From Cyanobacterium stanieri LEGE 03274 (lineage in GTDB: Bacteria > Cyanobacteriota > Cyanobacteriia > Cyanobacteriales > Cyanobacteriaceae), in NCBI RefSeq assembly GCF_015207825.1, contig NZ_JADEWC010000033.1, forward strand, positions 1 through 34,249: 34,249 bases of DNA, read 5' to 3'. The notes below the pieces were generated by a model. That model was not told the origin of the DNA, searched no databases, and saw only the letters and a list, made by a program, of their open reading frames with translations. Shown one piece after another: positions 17,330 to 26,178 of this stretch (positions are counted from its first letter, which is position 1; every line of letters begins with the position of its first letter). Both the position numbers and the translations under genes were made by a program.

Positions 17330-18976
17330 TTATTCAGAAACTAAATTAAGAAAAATAGTCGCTTGTTTAACACCATTTTTAGAACCTTCACTGGTGATGG
17401 TGAGGGATTGTAAATTATCAAACAAGGGCTTAAAGCCTAACTCCATTACTTTGACAATGGGAAATTGACGGTTTAAATAAGGTTCTAAATCTTGCCACTG
17501 GACATATAAATAACCATCGTTTTCTGATGGTAATGCCTTAATAGTAGATTGAAATTCAGAATTATGTAATAAATTTTCAGCAGGATTAGCCAAAATATCC
17601 CCTAAAACATCCACCGAATTAGTGATAATCTCATAGGGCATAACTTGGGCATGAACACCTTTTACTTGGGCTTCTAATTTGGCAAAACTATTTTCAGAGG
17701 TAGTCACCAATTTTGTCCATGCGGTAATGGTGTTATCTGCTAGGGGTAAATCACCGACACTTAATCCCCTATCTTGGGCAATATCATCGAGGGTATCACT
17801 CAAAGAGTTACTATCAGTTTGATTCACAAATAACCAGTTAAGATTTTTGGTAACTTCATCAACAGAAAGGGAAAGGGCATATTCCCCCGTCACCTTAGGA
17901 AATATATCCTCACCAAAGTTTAAACCGCTAGATTTTTGGAGAGGATTAAGGCTTTGATTAACAATTTGTTGCAGAGGGCTATTATTTTTTAAACCATCGC
18001 TAATTTGTTGCCAAAATTGATCCAATTTGATGCCACTGGCGGCAAAAATACTATTGGCAGGAATATAGTTAAGGGCGCTGGGGGCAGTGGTGAGGGATGG
18101 GGGTTGATTTTCTTCCCCTGCTACCCCTGAAAGGGCAGTAGAGGCGATTAAACCCTGTTGGTTGACAGCTAAAGAAAGGGTGAGGGTTTGTTCGATTAAA
18201 TCTTCTTCTGGGAGGGGTTGGTTAGTAATCCAAGCGGAGGTGGAGGGGATATTAATATAGGCTAGGCTTACTTTTGGTTTGGTAATGGTGGCAAGGGCGC
18301 TTTGATAGGGTTGATAATGTTCGAGGTTGAGGTTAATGGCTTGGGCGTTATTGATGGCTTCTTGTAAGACACTTAAATCATTGGCAAATAAGACATAATC
18401 GGCAATGACGGCGGCGGCTACCCTTTGAATGTTGGGATTTTCCCCTAGGGGTTTTTGATAAACGATATTTACCCCCTGATAGTTATCAAAAATTAATTTG
18501 GCTTCGCTGGAAACCGCTTGTTTGGCGTAGTAGTTTTGTAAAAATTCCCTTGCTAGGTTGGAGTCTTTGTTTTTGACTACTAATAGGTAACCTGGTTGAG
18601 CGCCATTATCTCGATTTTTGTCTAAGTCTAGGGAGGTGACGGCGAGGGTGATTTCATCCCCTAACCAGTTTTTTAATTCTTGTACATCATCCACCTGAAC
18701 TTTATTTAGTAATTTTGTTCTTAGTTGTTCAACGGCTTGAAATACCTTTTTTTGTTCTCCGTTGAGGGGTAATACTCCACCGATGGCGCTTAGTTTTTCG
18801 GGATTAACCAATAGTGACACCATGAGGGGTGATTGACGGGATATAAAAATTGTACCTTCTGGGTTGTGGTTGACTCCTCCCCTAGCGAGGTAGTTGTTAA
18901 ATTTCTGGTTGACGGTGATGATACTAATGATGGCAATAAGCGCGATCGCACCTAGTACAAGAATTAATTTTTTCAT
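17330..18976 (-). CDS. DUF3352 domain protein, membrane-anchored
   Basis: This 548-residue protein resembles DUF3352, a family of unknown function that is frequent in cyanobacteria. One hydrophobic segment at residues 4-22 (ILVLGAIALIAIISI) is a signal anchor or uncleaved signal peptide, so the bulk should face the periplasm or the thylakoid lumen. The rest is a mixed alpha/beta body with repeated small-residue motifs such as ALSLSVDEV and LSLAVNQQGL, as seen in the family. I see no catalytic motif. The ATG start precedes the lysines and the anchor in the normal order. It is divergent to citramalate synthase, with about 180 bp between the two starts. Confidence 0.75.
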   Translation of the reverse strand: MKKLILVLGAIALIAIISIITVNQKFNNYLARGGVNHNPEGTIFISRQSPLMVSLLVNPEKLSAIGGVLPLNGEQKKVFQAVEQLRTKLLNKVQVDDVQELKNWLGDEITLAVTSLDLDKNRDNGAQPGYLLVVKNKDSNLAREFLQNYYAKQAVSSEAKLIFDNYQGVNIVYQKPLGENPNIQRVAAAVIADYVLFANDLSVLQEAINNAQAINLNLEHYQPYQSALATITKPKVSLAYINIPSTSAWITNQPLPEEDLIEQTLTLSLAVNQQGLIASTALSGVAGEENQPPSLTTAPSALNYIPANSIFAASGIKLDQFWQQISDGLKNNSPLQQIVNQSLNPLQKSSGLNFGEDIFPKVTGEYALSLSVDEVTKNLNWLFVNQTDSNSLSDTLDDIAQDRGLSVGDLPLADNTITAWTKLVTTSENSFAKLEAQVKGVHAQVMPYEIITNSVDVLGDILANPAENLLHNSEFQSTIKALPSENDGYLYVQWQDLEPYLNRQFPIVKVMELGFKPLFDNLQSLTITSEGSKNGVKQATIFLNLVSE

Positions 18977-19045
18977 AATAAATCAAAGCCCCTGCTCACT
19001 TTTCTAATCTATTTTTCCATACTTTTGAAGAATCAATGACAAATA

Positions 19046-19074
19046 TTGATAAATAGTCTGAGCTAGAATATAAG
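19046..19074 (+). promoter_or_regulatory. Candidate promoter of the citramalate synthase gene
   Basis: TTGATA (19046-19051) and TATAAG (19069-19074) are 17 bp apart. Transcription would begin near 19081, giving a leader of about 75 bases that contains the hairpin at 19090-19112. The match is fair, and no competing pair in this short divergent region is better. Confidence 0.4.
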
Positions 19075-19089
19075 AGTATGGCTAGATAG

Positions 19090-19112
19090 TTTTACCCCAT
19101 GGAAGGGTGAAA
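19090..19112 (+). promoter_or_regulatory. Hairpin in the citramalate synthase leader
   Basis: TTTTACCC (19090-19097) pairs with GGGTGAAA (19105-19112) through an 8-bp stem with one T-G pair and a 7-base loop. It ends about 40 bases before the preferred ATG at 19155. It might influence translation or be incidental; there is no T run after it that would make it an attenuator. Confidence 0.25.
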
Positions 19113-19154
19113 CCATAGCTCGAAAAAAAATTGATACCAGTAAAAACGGCTACC

Positions 19155-20786
19155 ATGAATCGGAAAAAAATTTGGCTCTATGATACCACCCTCAGAGATG
19201 GTTCTCAACGGGAGGGAATTTCTTTATCTCTTAATGATAAGTTGCAAATTGTGCGCAAACTTGATGAGATGGGAATACCTTTCATTGAGGGGGGGTGGCC
19301 TGGGGCTAATCCGAAGGATGTACAGTTTTTTTGGCGTTTGAAAGAAGAACCCCTCAAACAAGCTCAGATTGTGGCTTTCTGCTCTACCCGTCGTCCCCAC
19401 CAAAGGGCGCAAGATGATCCGATGTTAAAGGCTATTTTGGCGGCAAATACCCATTGGGTGACTATTTTTGGAAAGTCTTGGGATTTGCACGTTACCGAGG
19501 GGTTAAAGACATCTTTAGATGAAAATATCGCCATGATTGAAGATAGTATCAGTTTTCTAAAATCCCAAGGGCGACAGGTGATTTATGATGCTGAACATTG
19601 GTTTGATGGTTATAAAAATAATCCCGATTATGCTTTGGCTACCCTCCAAGGGGCGATCGCCTCAGGCGCTCAATGGTTAGTATTTTGTGATACCAATGGC
19701 GGTACTTTACCCCACGAAATCAGCCAGATTGTCGCAGAAGTGGTGGAAAAACTAGATTTGGATTTAAATGACCCCCAAGGGGTACAATTGGGCATCCACA
19801 CCCACAATGATAGCGGTACAGCGGTGGCCAATGCGATCGCCTCTGTGCTCGAAGGTGCTACCATGGTGCAGGGAACAATTAACGGGTACGGAGAAAGATG
19901 CGGTAACGCTAACCTATGCACCCTCATTCCCAACCTGCAATTAAAACTAGATTATCATTGCTTAGAACCCGCACAACTCACCCAGTTAACCCCTAATAGT
20001 CGCCTAATTAGCGAAATCGTTAATCTCGCCCCCGATGACCATGCCCCCTTCGTCGGTCGTTCCGCCTTTGCCCATAAAGGGGGTATCCATGTTTCTGCGG
20101 TGGCTAGAAATCCCCTCACCTACGAACATATTGTCCCTGAGGCCATCGGCAATGAGCGCCGCATCGTAATCTCTGATCAATCAGGGTTAAGTAACGTTCT
20201 TTCCAAAGCCCAAAACTTCGGCATCCCATTAGATAAAAGTGATCCTAAATGCCGAGAAATTCTCCAACAACTCAAAACCCTCGAACATGAAGGCTATCAA
20301 TTTGAAGCCGCCGAGGCCAGTTTTGAACTACTCATGTTAGAAGCCCTAGGAAAAAGACACCAATTATTTACCATCAAAGGCTTTCAAGTTCATTCCGACA
20401 TTACCGTTGCCGAGCAAATTCCCTACACCCACGCCCTCGCCACCATTAAGTTAGTGGTAGGGGAACAGGAATTATTGGAAGTTGCCGAAGGAAATGGGCC
20501 AGTAAGCGCCTTAGATTGCGCCCTACGTAAAGCCTTGGTGAAATTTTATCCCCAAATCGCTAATTTTCATCTCACCGACTACAAAGTGAGAATCCTTAAT
20601 AGTACCGCAGGGACAAACGCCAAAACAAGGGTATTGGTAGAGTCCACCAACGGACAGCAACGTTGGACTACCGTGGGAGTATCCACCAACATTATTGATG
20701 CTTCTTATCAAGCCGTGGCGGAGGGTTTGGAATATGGTATCAATCATCTTCGTCAAAATTCCCCCATGGTAGTTGAAAGGTCATAA
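19155..20786 (+). CDS. cimA: (R)-citramalate synthase
   Basis: This 543-residue enzyme belongs to the HMG-CoA-lyase-like/LeuA family. It condenses pyruvate with acetyl-CoA to (R)-citramalate, the first step of threonine-independent isoleucine synthesis, a route known in cyanobacteria. The catalytic start LYDTTLRDGSQ has D10, R14 and D15. HTHNDSGTAVAN (metal and general-base region), GTINGYGERCGNANLC and the C-terminal LeuA allosteric dimer domain (about 400-530) are present, and the length fits CimA-like proteins better than 2-isopropylmalate synthases with the LeuA1 layout. I prefer the ATG at 19155 to the TTG at 19131, since the added eight residues look unconserved and the ATG directly precedes NRKKIWLYD. 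It is a monocistronic unit by spacing, with a candidate promoter at 19046-19074. Confidence 0.9.
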   Translation: MNRKKIWLYDTTLRDGSQREGISLSLNDKLQIVRKLDEMGIPFIEGGWPGANPKDVQFFWRLKEEPLKQAQIVAFCSTRRPHQRAQDDPMLKAILAANTHWVTIFGKSWDLHVTEGLKTSLDENIAMIEDSISFLKSQGRQVIYDAEHWFDGYKNNPDYALATLQGAIASGAQWLVFCDTNGGTLPHEISQIVAEVVEKLDLDLNDPQGVQLGIHTHNDSGTAVANAIASVLEGATMVQGTINGYGERCGNANLCTLIPNLQLKLDYHCLEPAQLTQLTPNSRLISEIVNLAPDDHAPFVGRSAFAHKGGIHVSAVARNPLTYEHIVPEAIGNERRIVISDQSGLSNVLSKAQNFGIPLDKSDPKCREILQQLKTLEHEGYQFEAAEASFELLMLEALGKRHQLFTIKGFQVHSDITVAEQIPYTHALATIKLVVGEQELLEVAEGNGPVSALDCALRKALVKFYPQIANFHLTDYKVRILNSTAGTNAKTRVLVESTNGQQRWTTVGVSTNIIDASYQAVAEGLEYGINHLRQNSPMVVERS

Positions 20787-20814
20787 TTCTCAGATTTCAA
20801 AGGAGGGAGATTAG

Positions 20815-20848
20815 CTCAATTCGATTTAGAAAATATATAAATTTTATC
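20815..20848 (+). repeat. Fragment of the type B repeat module
   Basis: The stretch CAATTCGATTTAGAAAATAT matches the left module of the type B paired-hairpin repeats, but the hairpins are missing. The rest of the gap (20849-21003) carries AATTAACAATGTACAATGG-like short repeats and no gene. Confidence 0.5.
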
Positions 20849-21003
20849 CCCCACTCAGAAGATTAGTTATTGCCCAATTAACAATGTACAATGGACAAAT
20901 TAAGGGAAAATTGAAAATCTAACCCCTGTGGATGGCTTTTGTTTAAAATATTCCATAGGTCTTGGTTTTTGCCATACCCTGTTCTATCTAATATAGAAAA
21001 TCT

Positions 21004-22668
21004 ATGTCCTCTTTACCAATTACCACTAAACATCGTATTACCAGAATTCCTCAAATTCCCCATGTGTGGGAAGGGGATATTTTTCCCATCGGTGAAATGC
21101 TCGATAATCTCGAGCCAGAGCTTAAGGATAAAGGTCAATGTATTGTCTGGGTAGATGGTTCAGAAGGTTTTGTACGTACCATGGATGTAGTTCGGGGAGA
21201 TACTGGCCCAGAAGCCATGGTTAGGTCATTGTTAAAGGCGATCGAAAAACCTCAAAGTCCTGCACAACCCGCAAGACCTCATAAAGTAGTGGTGAGGGAT
21301 CGAGAATTACAATTTTTCCTAAGAGGTGCATTACAGGGTTTAGATATTGATGTGGATTATCGGGGAGAGTTGCCCCTTCTCGATGAATTGTGGCGTAATT
21401 TACAAGCGGCTACCCCTAAAACCATCGGTAATATTGCCCCTGAACGATTAGATATTTTAGAGGAAAGGGCGATCGCCCTTATTTGGGAACAAGCACCCTG
21501 GGCGGTATTGGCAGAATATAACTTAATTGAAATACAAATAGATGCCTACAATGTAGAATCATTATACGCCTGTGTTATGGGTATGATGGGACAAGAATTT
21601 GGAGTCATCTTCTATCGCTCCCTAGAATCCATGAAAAAATTTAGACTCATGGCAAGGGAAATACAAGACGATACCATGGAAGATGCAGACATCGAACGCG
21701 CATTTTTGCAACAGGATTGCTGGTTTGTCAATTTTTCCCTAGACGAAGAATCAGAATTTGATGACGATGATGAAGAAGCAATTTGGCATCAACTACTCCT
21801 ATCAGCCCTAGAAAATGAAGTACCCATCCAAGTAATATTTGGCAGTATCCATCCCTATGAAGGCATCCGTCCCCTAGTCGATAAGGAAGAATTAGATCCC
21901 CTTTACCTTGCTATGGAAGCCTTTGGCAAATTTATCAAAAAAAATAAATCATCCCTAGAAAAAAATCCCACCCAAACCCTCCACAACAAATATTCCGTCA
22001 AACTGCCCTGGGGCAACCATAAACCCCATCAAGTTACGGTCAAAACCATGCCAGGAGTAACCGAGGAGTTAGAAGCCCTAGAAGAAGATTTAAGGGAAGA
22101 CTTAGAGGACGATGAGCATGGGGAAATTATTTCTAATGAATTATTCCCCGATGGTTGTATTGTTTCCTTTGCTTCCTTGTCGGAAAATATTCTTGACTCT
22201 TTGGAGGATAAACCCTCCGTATGGGTTGATCGAGAAGGAATTGTTTTTGGTGGTAAAAAGGATTCTATCCCTGTCATTATTATTCAGACTACCCGCCCTA
22301 AAGGTAAATTAATAGTTCAAGAGTTAATACAACAACAAGGTATTGAGCATTTATTTTTTACCTCAGGGGAAGATCCCTATTTTGGGGAAGTGTTTCAACT
22401 CCCCATGATTAAAACCCATGCAGGAATTAATCATGTCATTGCAGAGATTGAAGAAGAGGGATCAAGTTTTACTAATATTGTTAAAAAATGGTCTCAAAAA
22501 ACTAAAATTTGGCAGGGTAGATGTGCCGTTGCGATCGCCATGGGTTCAACGGGGGTAAATAAAGGTAAGCCCAAACAAAGTCACATCCTAGGATTTTTTG
22601 CCACTGACTTAGTTTCTAAAGAAAAAGCTGGATTAGAAAAACTTGTCGTCAATCTCGAAATGATCTAA
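21004..22668 (+). CDS. Cyanobacterial protein of unknown function (DUF6930-like)
   Basis: This 554-residue soluble protein has no signal peptide or membrane segment. I recognise the style of cyanobacterial proteins annotated with DUF6930: an N-terminal part with VWVDGSEGFVRTMDVVRGDTGPEA (about residues 47-72) and then RPHKVVVRDRELQFFLRGAL. I have no knowledge of an activity for it. Acidic clusters occur at EEDLREDLEDDEHGE and ESEFDDDDEEAIW, which hints at flexible charged linkers between segments. The C-terminal 130 residues form an alpha/beta region with HLFFTSGEDPYFGEVFQ. The ATG at 21004 overlaps no earlier gene, and the frame is unbroken. The gene lies between citramalate synthase and a GAF/PP2C phosphatase, with gaps of about 220 and 240 bp, so an operon is not evident. 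Confidence 0.7.
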   Translation: MSSLPITTKHRITRIPQIPHVWEGDIFPIGEMLDNLEPELKDKGQCIVWVDGSEGFVRTMDVVRGDTGPEAMVRSLLKAIEKPQSPAQPARPHKVVVRDRELQFFLRGALQGLDIDVDYRGELPLLDELWRNLQAATPKTIGNIAPERLDILEERAIALIWEQAPWAVLAEYNLIEIQIDAYNVESLYACVMGMMGQEFGVIFYRSLESMKKFRLMAREIQDDTMEDADIERAFLQQDCWFVNFSLDEESEFDDDDEEAIWHQLLLSALENEVPIQVIFGSIHPYEGIRPLVDKEELDPLYLAMEAFGKFIKKNKSSLEKNPTQTLHNKYSVKLPWGNHKPHQVTVKTMPGVTEELEALEEDLREDLEDDEHGEIISNELFPDGCIVSFASLSENILDSLEDKPSVWVDREGIVFGGKKDSIPVIIIQTTRPKGKLIVQELIQQQGIEHLFFTSGEDPYFGEVFQLPMIKTHAGINHVIAEIEEEGSSFTNIVKKWSQKTKIWQGRCAVAIAMGSTGVNKGKPKQSHILGFFATDLVSKEKAGLEKLVVNLEMI

Positions 22669-22911
22669 TTATGACATTTCCAAAATACAATCTGGTTTAC
22701 CTTAAAAAAAATATCCCTAAATAGAAAGAAAAGCACTATACTAGATATTCCTCAACTATACTTTTTTGCTTACCTCAACCCCTTCAGTTACAATCAAAAC
22801 TCTCCCTTAAAATATTTGATCTCAGCTTTAATTCTCAACTAGCTTTAGTTTATTGTCAATTGAACCAAAATAGCTTAATATTCACTATCAACCGTTAACC
22901 CCCATACTTCT

Positions 22912-24375
22912 GTGTCTATCTTTAACTCTAATTCCTTAGATCCCAAAACCATTAGCCAGAATTATCAATCTGGTAACTACACCACTGTTTTAGCGTTAAA
23001 AGAAATGATCTCTAATTTACATAGAGAGCAAAACAAGATTCAGAATTTATTAACCTCCCTTAGCTTTGCCCTGCGTAATTTCAATAATCTTAATCAGTTT
23101 TTGGAACTAACTCCCCTCATGGTAACGAGGGTAACAGATGCCGAAGGGGGGGCTTTAATTTTATACAAGGAAAATAATCAAGTTGAATTAGAGCAATTTT
23201 ATTGTCAAAATAACCTCCTTAGACAACAGATAAATGAAGATTTTTTGAAAGTTATTCAGGAAGTAAATAGTTATGAAATTAAGCATCAATCGGATCAAAA
23301 ATCCTACCCGAAATTAATTTGTTTTCCCGTATATGTTCAAGAAAAAATCCATAATCATTTTTCTGGTTATTTACAAATATATAGTTGTCCTGTAGTTAGT
23401 AAAAACGTCGAAAAAGGTAGATTATATGTTTTTAGTCCAGAGCCTGAGTTTTCTTGGACTCAAAGCCGTAAAACCCTCACCCAGTTAGTCTCTGATCAAA
23501 CCGCCGTGGCGATCGCCAATCACGAATTGACCGTCAAATTAATGTCTAAAGAAAGGCAAGATCGAGAATTAGAAATCGCTTCAGAAATTCAAGTTAGACT
23601 ATTACCCCGTCAATGCCCCACCATCACAGGATTAGAACTAGCGGCCAAATGTGAAACCGCCGATAGGGTAGGGGGAGACTATTACGATTTTATACCAGCC
23701 AATTACGATCAATGGGATCAAGATACCGAACAAGTACCTGATTCCCCTTGTCAATCCTGGAGCATCGTTATCGGTGATGTCATGGGAAAAGGTGTCCCGG
23801 CGGGGTTAATTATGACCATGACTAGGGGAATGTTAAGGGCAGAGGTGCTTAACCGTCATTCCCCTGCGAGGGTATTAGAACACCTCAATCGAGTTATGTA
23901 TGCAGATTTAGATAACTCCCATCGCTTTGTGACTCTATTTTATTCCGAATATGATCCACGCACCCACACCCTCAGATATGCCAACGCTGCCCACAATCCT
24001 CCTTTATATTGGAATGCCTCCACTAACCAAGTAAAAAAATTAGACACCGAGGGAATGTTAGTGGGATTACAGCCTAATTCTAGTTACGAAGATGATGCCA
24101 TCAAATTGGGGGTTTATGATACAGTTTTATACTATACCGATGGTTTAACTGATGCTATTAATCAAAATAATCAAAGGTTTGATGAGGAGAATTTGATTAA
24201 GGCTTTTCAATACGCTTGTGAAAACTATGATAACTCTCAAGGGATTCTTGACCACATTCTAGGGGAGATTCAAAAATTTGTTGGTAGTGGTCATTCTAAG
24301 GTGGATGATATGACTATGATTATTTTACGCCATAAACCCATTGCTCATTGTCCTTGTGAGGATGATTGTATATAA
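22912..24375 (+). CDS. GAF and PP2C (SpoIIE/RsbU-type) serine phosphatase
   Basis: This 487-residue signalling protein has an N-terminal sensory GAF-like region (about 45-200, including FALRNFNNLNQFLELTPLMV) and a C-terminal PP2C SpoIIE domain (about 215-480). The phosphatase metal-site residues are visible in VGGDYYDF and GDVMGKGVPAG, and later in YTDGLTDA and the final DDMTMIIL. Proteins of this layout dephosphorylate anti-sigma-factor antagonists in partner-switching stress systems; no anti-sigma or STAS gene is in the window, so the target is unknown. A short coiled region DRELEIASEIQ joins the two domains. The predicted start is GTG at 22912, without a clear Shine-Dalgarno sequence; an ATG further in would remove part of the N-terminus. 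The sequence ends in a cysteine-rich HCPCEDDC. Confidence 0.86.
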   Translation: MSIFNSNSLDPKTISQNYQSGNYTTVLALKEMISNLHREQNKIQNLLTSLSFALRNFNNLNQFLELTPLMVTRVTDAEGGALILYKENNQVELEQFYCQNNLLRQQINEDFLKVIQEVNSYEIKHQSDQKSYPKLICFPVYVQEKIHNHFSGYLQIYSCPVVSKNVEKGRLYVFSPEPEFSWTQSRKTLTQLVSDQTAVAIANHELTVKLMSKERQDRELEIASEIQVRLLPRQCPTITGLELAAKCETADRVGGDYYDFIPANYDQWDQDTEQVPDSPCQSWSIVIGDVMGKGVPAGLIMTMTRGMLRAEVLNRHSPARVLEHLNRVMYADLDNSHRFVTLFYSEYDPRTHTLRYANAAHNPPLYWNASTNQVKKLDTEGMLVGLQPNSSYEDDAIKLGVYDTVLYYTDGLTDAINQNNQRFDEENLIKAFQYACENYDNSQGILDHILGEIQKFVGSGHSKVDDMTMIILRHKPIAHCPCEDDCI

Positions 24376-24405
24376 GTGGGTAATGGGCAATAGTTTACGA
24401 TTGTA

Positions 24406-24505
24406 ATATCAAGTTCAAAAAATTCGTTATAAATAGATTGTATCTTCGCCCACCGTGTGATGAATTACACGACTAACGGTAGTTCGTTTAATAAATTAAA
24501 CTAAA
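24406..24505 (+). repeat. Paired-hairpin intergenic repeat, type A copy
   Basis: The left module ATATCAAGTTCAAAAAATTC runs into TATCTTCGCCCA, then hairpin 1 at 24453-24472 (CCGTGTGAT and ATTACACGA arms, imperfect) and hairpin 2 at 24486-24501 (GTTTAAT-AA-ATTAAAC). The hairpin 2 stem has changed on both sides relative to GTTCAAT/ATTGAAC elsewhere. Confidence 0.8.
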
Positions 24506-24557
24506 ATTAACTATTTTAATGTTTTATTATCTTACTGCCATGAGAGGATTGAGGATA

Positions 24558-24650
24558 ATATCAAATTCGATGTAGAAAGCATATCATCACCCGCCTTGCA
24601 ATGAATTACAAGGCTAACAGTTTATCGTTCAATAAATTAAACTAAGATTA
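24558..24650 (+). repeat. Paired-hairpin intergenic repeat, type B copy
   Basis: ATATCAAATTCGATGTAGAA is the type B left module. Hairpin 1 is at 24594-24613 (CCTTGCAATGAATTACAAGG), and hairpin 2 at 24627-24642 (GTTCAAT/ATTAAAC, one G-T wobble). It lies just upstream of the aminotransferase gene. The gap 24376-24752 contains no gene besides these two copies. Confidence 0.8.
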
Positions 24651-24752
24651 TCACCCCCATTCCCTCATCTCCTCACCTCCCGAAATAAAGTAAATTTGTT
24701 TACCGTACACCTTTTCGATTAAACTTAAACGTAAGTTAAAGATAGAAAGAAT

Positions 24753-25847
24753 ATGCAAGATAAATTAATGTTGATGATTCCGGGGCCTACTCCTGTTCCC
24801 GAAAGAGTCTTACTAGCCATGGCGGCGCATCCTATCGGACACCGTAGCGGTGATTTTAGTGCCATTATTGGAGAATTGAATGATAATTTAAAGTGGTTAC
24901 ACCAAACCAAAAACGAAGTATTGACCCTCTGTGTTTCAGGTACTGGGGCAATGGAAGCTGGTATAATCAATTTCCTAAGTGCTGGAGATTCTGTTTTAGT
25001 TGGTAATAATGGAAAATTTGGCGATCGCTGGGCGAAAATGAGCCGTAAGTTCGGTTTAGAAGTAGAAGAAATTAGTGCCGAATGGGGACAACCTTTAGAT
25101 CCTGAAGCCTTTAGAGCGAAATTAGAAGCCGACACCGAGAAGAAGATTAAGGCTGTTATTATTACCCATTCTGAAACCTCTACGGGGGTGTTAAATGACC
25201 TTGAAACCATCAACAAACATGTTAAAGCCCATGGGGAGGCGTTAATCATTGTGGATGCTGTTACGAGCCTTGGGGCGGTGGATCTCAAGATTGATGAGTT
25301 AGGTTTGGATGTGGTTGCCTCTGGTTCTCAAAAAGGCTACATGATTCCCCCTGGGTTGGGTTTTGTGGCGGTGAGTGATAAGGCATGGAAGGCTTACGAA
25401 TCTGCTACTTTACCTAAGTTTTATTTGGATTTAGCTCCCTACAAAAAAGCTAATGCCAAAAATAGCTCTCCTTTTACTCCCCCCATTAATTTGATGTTTG
25501 CTCTCCAAGCGTCTTTACAGATGATGAAGGAGGAGGGTTTAGAAAATATTTTTGCTCGTCATAAGAGGTTAACTCAGTTGACTAGGGATAAGGTGAAAGC
25601 TCTTGGTTTGCCTTTGTTTGCCCCTGATGATTGTGCTAGTTATGCGGTGACTGCGGTGGCTCCCGATAACCATGATGCGGAGGCGATTCGCTCTACTATG
25701 CGCAAGAAATATGATATTGCCCTGGCTGGTGGACAGGATCATCTTAAGGGTAAAATTTTCCGTATTGGGCATTTAGGATTTATGTCTGATCGTGATGTTT
25801 TAACGGCCATTGCTGCCCTAGAAGCTACTTTACAGGAGTTGGGTTAA
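24753..25847 (+). CDS. Alanine-glyoxylate-type aminotransferase (class V)
   Basis: This 364-residue PLP enzyme belongs to the class V aminotransferase family that includes alanine-glyoxylate and serine-glyoxylate aminotransferases. The PLP lysine is K194 in GSQKGYMIPPG, and D168 in IIVDAVTSLG contacts the cofactor nitrogen. The GTGAMEAG loop (residues 63-70) cradles the phosphate. The N-terminal IPGPTPVPERVLLAM is a family hallmark. In a cyanobacterium the likely task is handling of photorespiratory glyoxylate with alanine or serine as amino donor. Homologues are sometimes called soluble hydrogenase small subunit, an old name that does not describe the chemistry. The length is about 20 residues short of many relatives, but no motif is missing. 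The leader is occupied by a repeat copy ending about 100 bp before the ATG. Confidence 0.9.
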   Translation: MQDKLMLMIPGPTPVPERVLLAMAAHPIGHRSGDFSAIIGELNDNLKWLHQTKNEVLTLCVSGTGAMEAGIINFLSAGDSVLVGNNGKFGDRWAKMSRKFGLEVEEISAEWGQPLDPEAFRAKLEADTEKKIKAVIITHSETSTGVLNDLETINKHVKAHGEALIIVDAVTSLGAVDLKIDELGLDVVASGSQKGYMIPPGLGFVAVSDKAWKAYESATLPKFYLDLAPYKKANAKNSSPFTPPINLMFALQASLQMMKEEGLENIFARHKRLTQLTRDKVKALGLPLFAPDDCASYAVTAVAPDNHDAEAIRSTMRKKYDIALAGGQDHLKGKIFRIGHLGFMSDRDVLTAIAALEATLQELG

Positions 25848-25920
25848 TTCCACTCCACGGGGTTGATTTTCCTTGTTTTAAGGGCGATCGCCCCTAGCCC
25901 TGAAATAAACAAAATTATGG

Positions 25921-25950
25921 TTGCATTTAAACTCTAGTTTCTGCTATAAT
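25921..25950 (+). promoter_or_regulatory. Candidate promoter of tRNA-Ser
   Basis: TTGCAT (25921-25926) and a perfect TATAAT (25945-25950) are separated by 18 bp. The predicted start lies only a few bases before the mature tRNA end at 25965, so the primary transcript would have a very short leader. Confidence 0.55.
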
Positions 25951-25964
25951 TGTTAAGTGCAATT

Positions 25965-26054
25965 GGAGAGGTGGCTGAGCGGTTGAAAGCGGCTTCCTGC
26001 TAAGAAGTTGTGGGGTTTATAGCTCCACCGAGGGTTCGAATCCCTCCCTCTCCG
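25965..26054 (+). tRNA. trnS-GCU: tRNA-Ser (anticodon GCU)
   Basis: This is a 90-base class II tRNA. The acceptor GGAGAGG (25965-25971) pairs with CCTCTCC (26047-26053), and G26054 is the discriminator base. The anticodon loop CTGCTAA holds GCT at 25999-26001, which reads AGC and AGU. A long variable arm built on GTGGGG...CTCCAC, the serine identity element, and the T loop TTCGAAT are clear. CCA is not encoded. Confidence 0.95.
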
Positions 26055-26178
26055 TTTAAGAATAATGGTTTTGTCTTCAAAGGTAATTTTTCTTGCAGAT
26101 AACAAACATTTAGCCCTGTTCTATATGGGGATTTTGTATCTATAATTATTAGAATAACAAAATTTATGGGCTAAGATA

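Noticed and set aside
19131-19154. TTG start of citramalate synthase
   Set aside because: The ATG at 19155 directly precedes the conserved N-terminus; the extra residues look like leader sequence.
24725-25288. Long minus-strand open frame opposite the aminotransferase
   Set aside because: It is antisense to a gene with complete PLP motifs, and its product (serine/leucine-rich, no motif) looks like a frame shadow.
24753-25847. Soluble hydrogenase subunit
   Set aside because: This historical name clashes with the clear PLP aminotransferase motifs (K194, D168).
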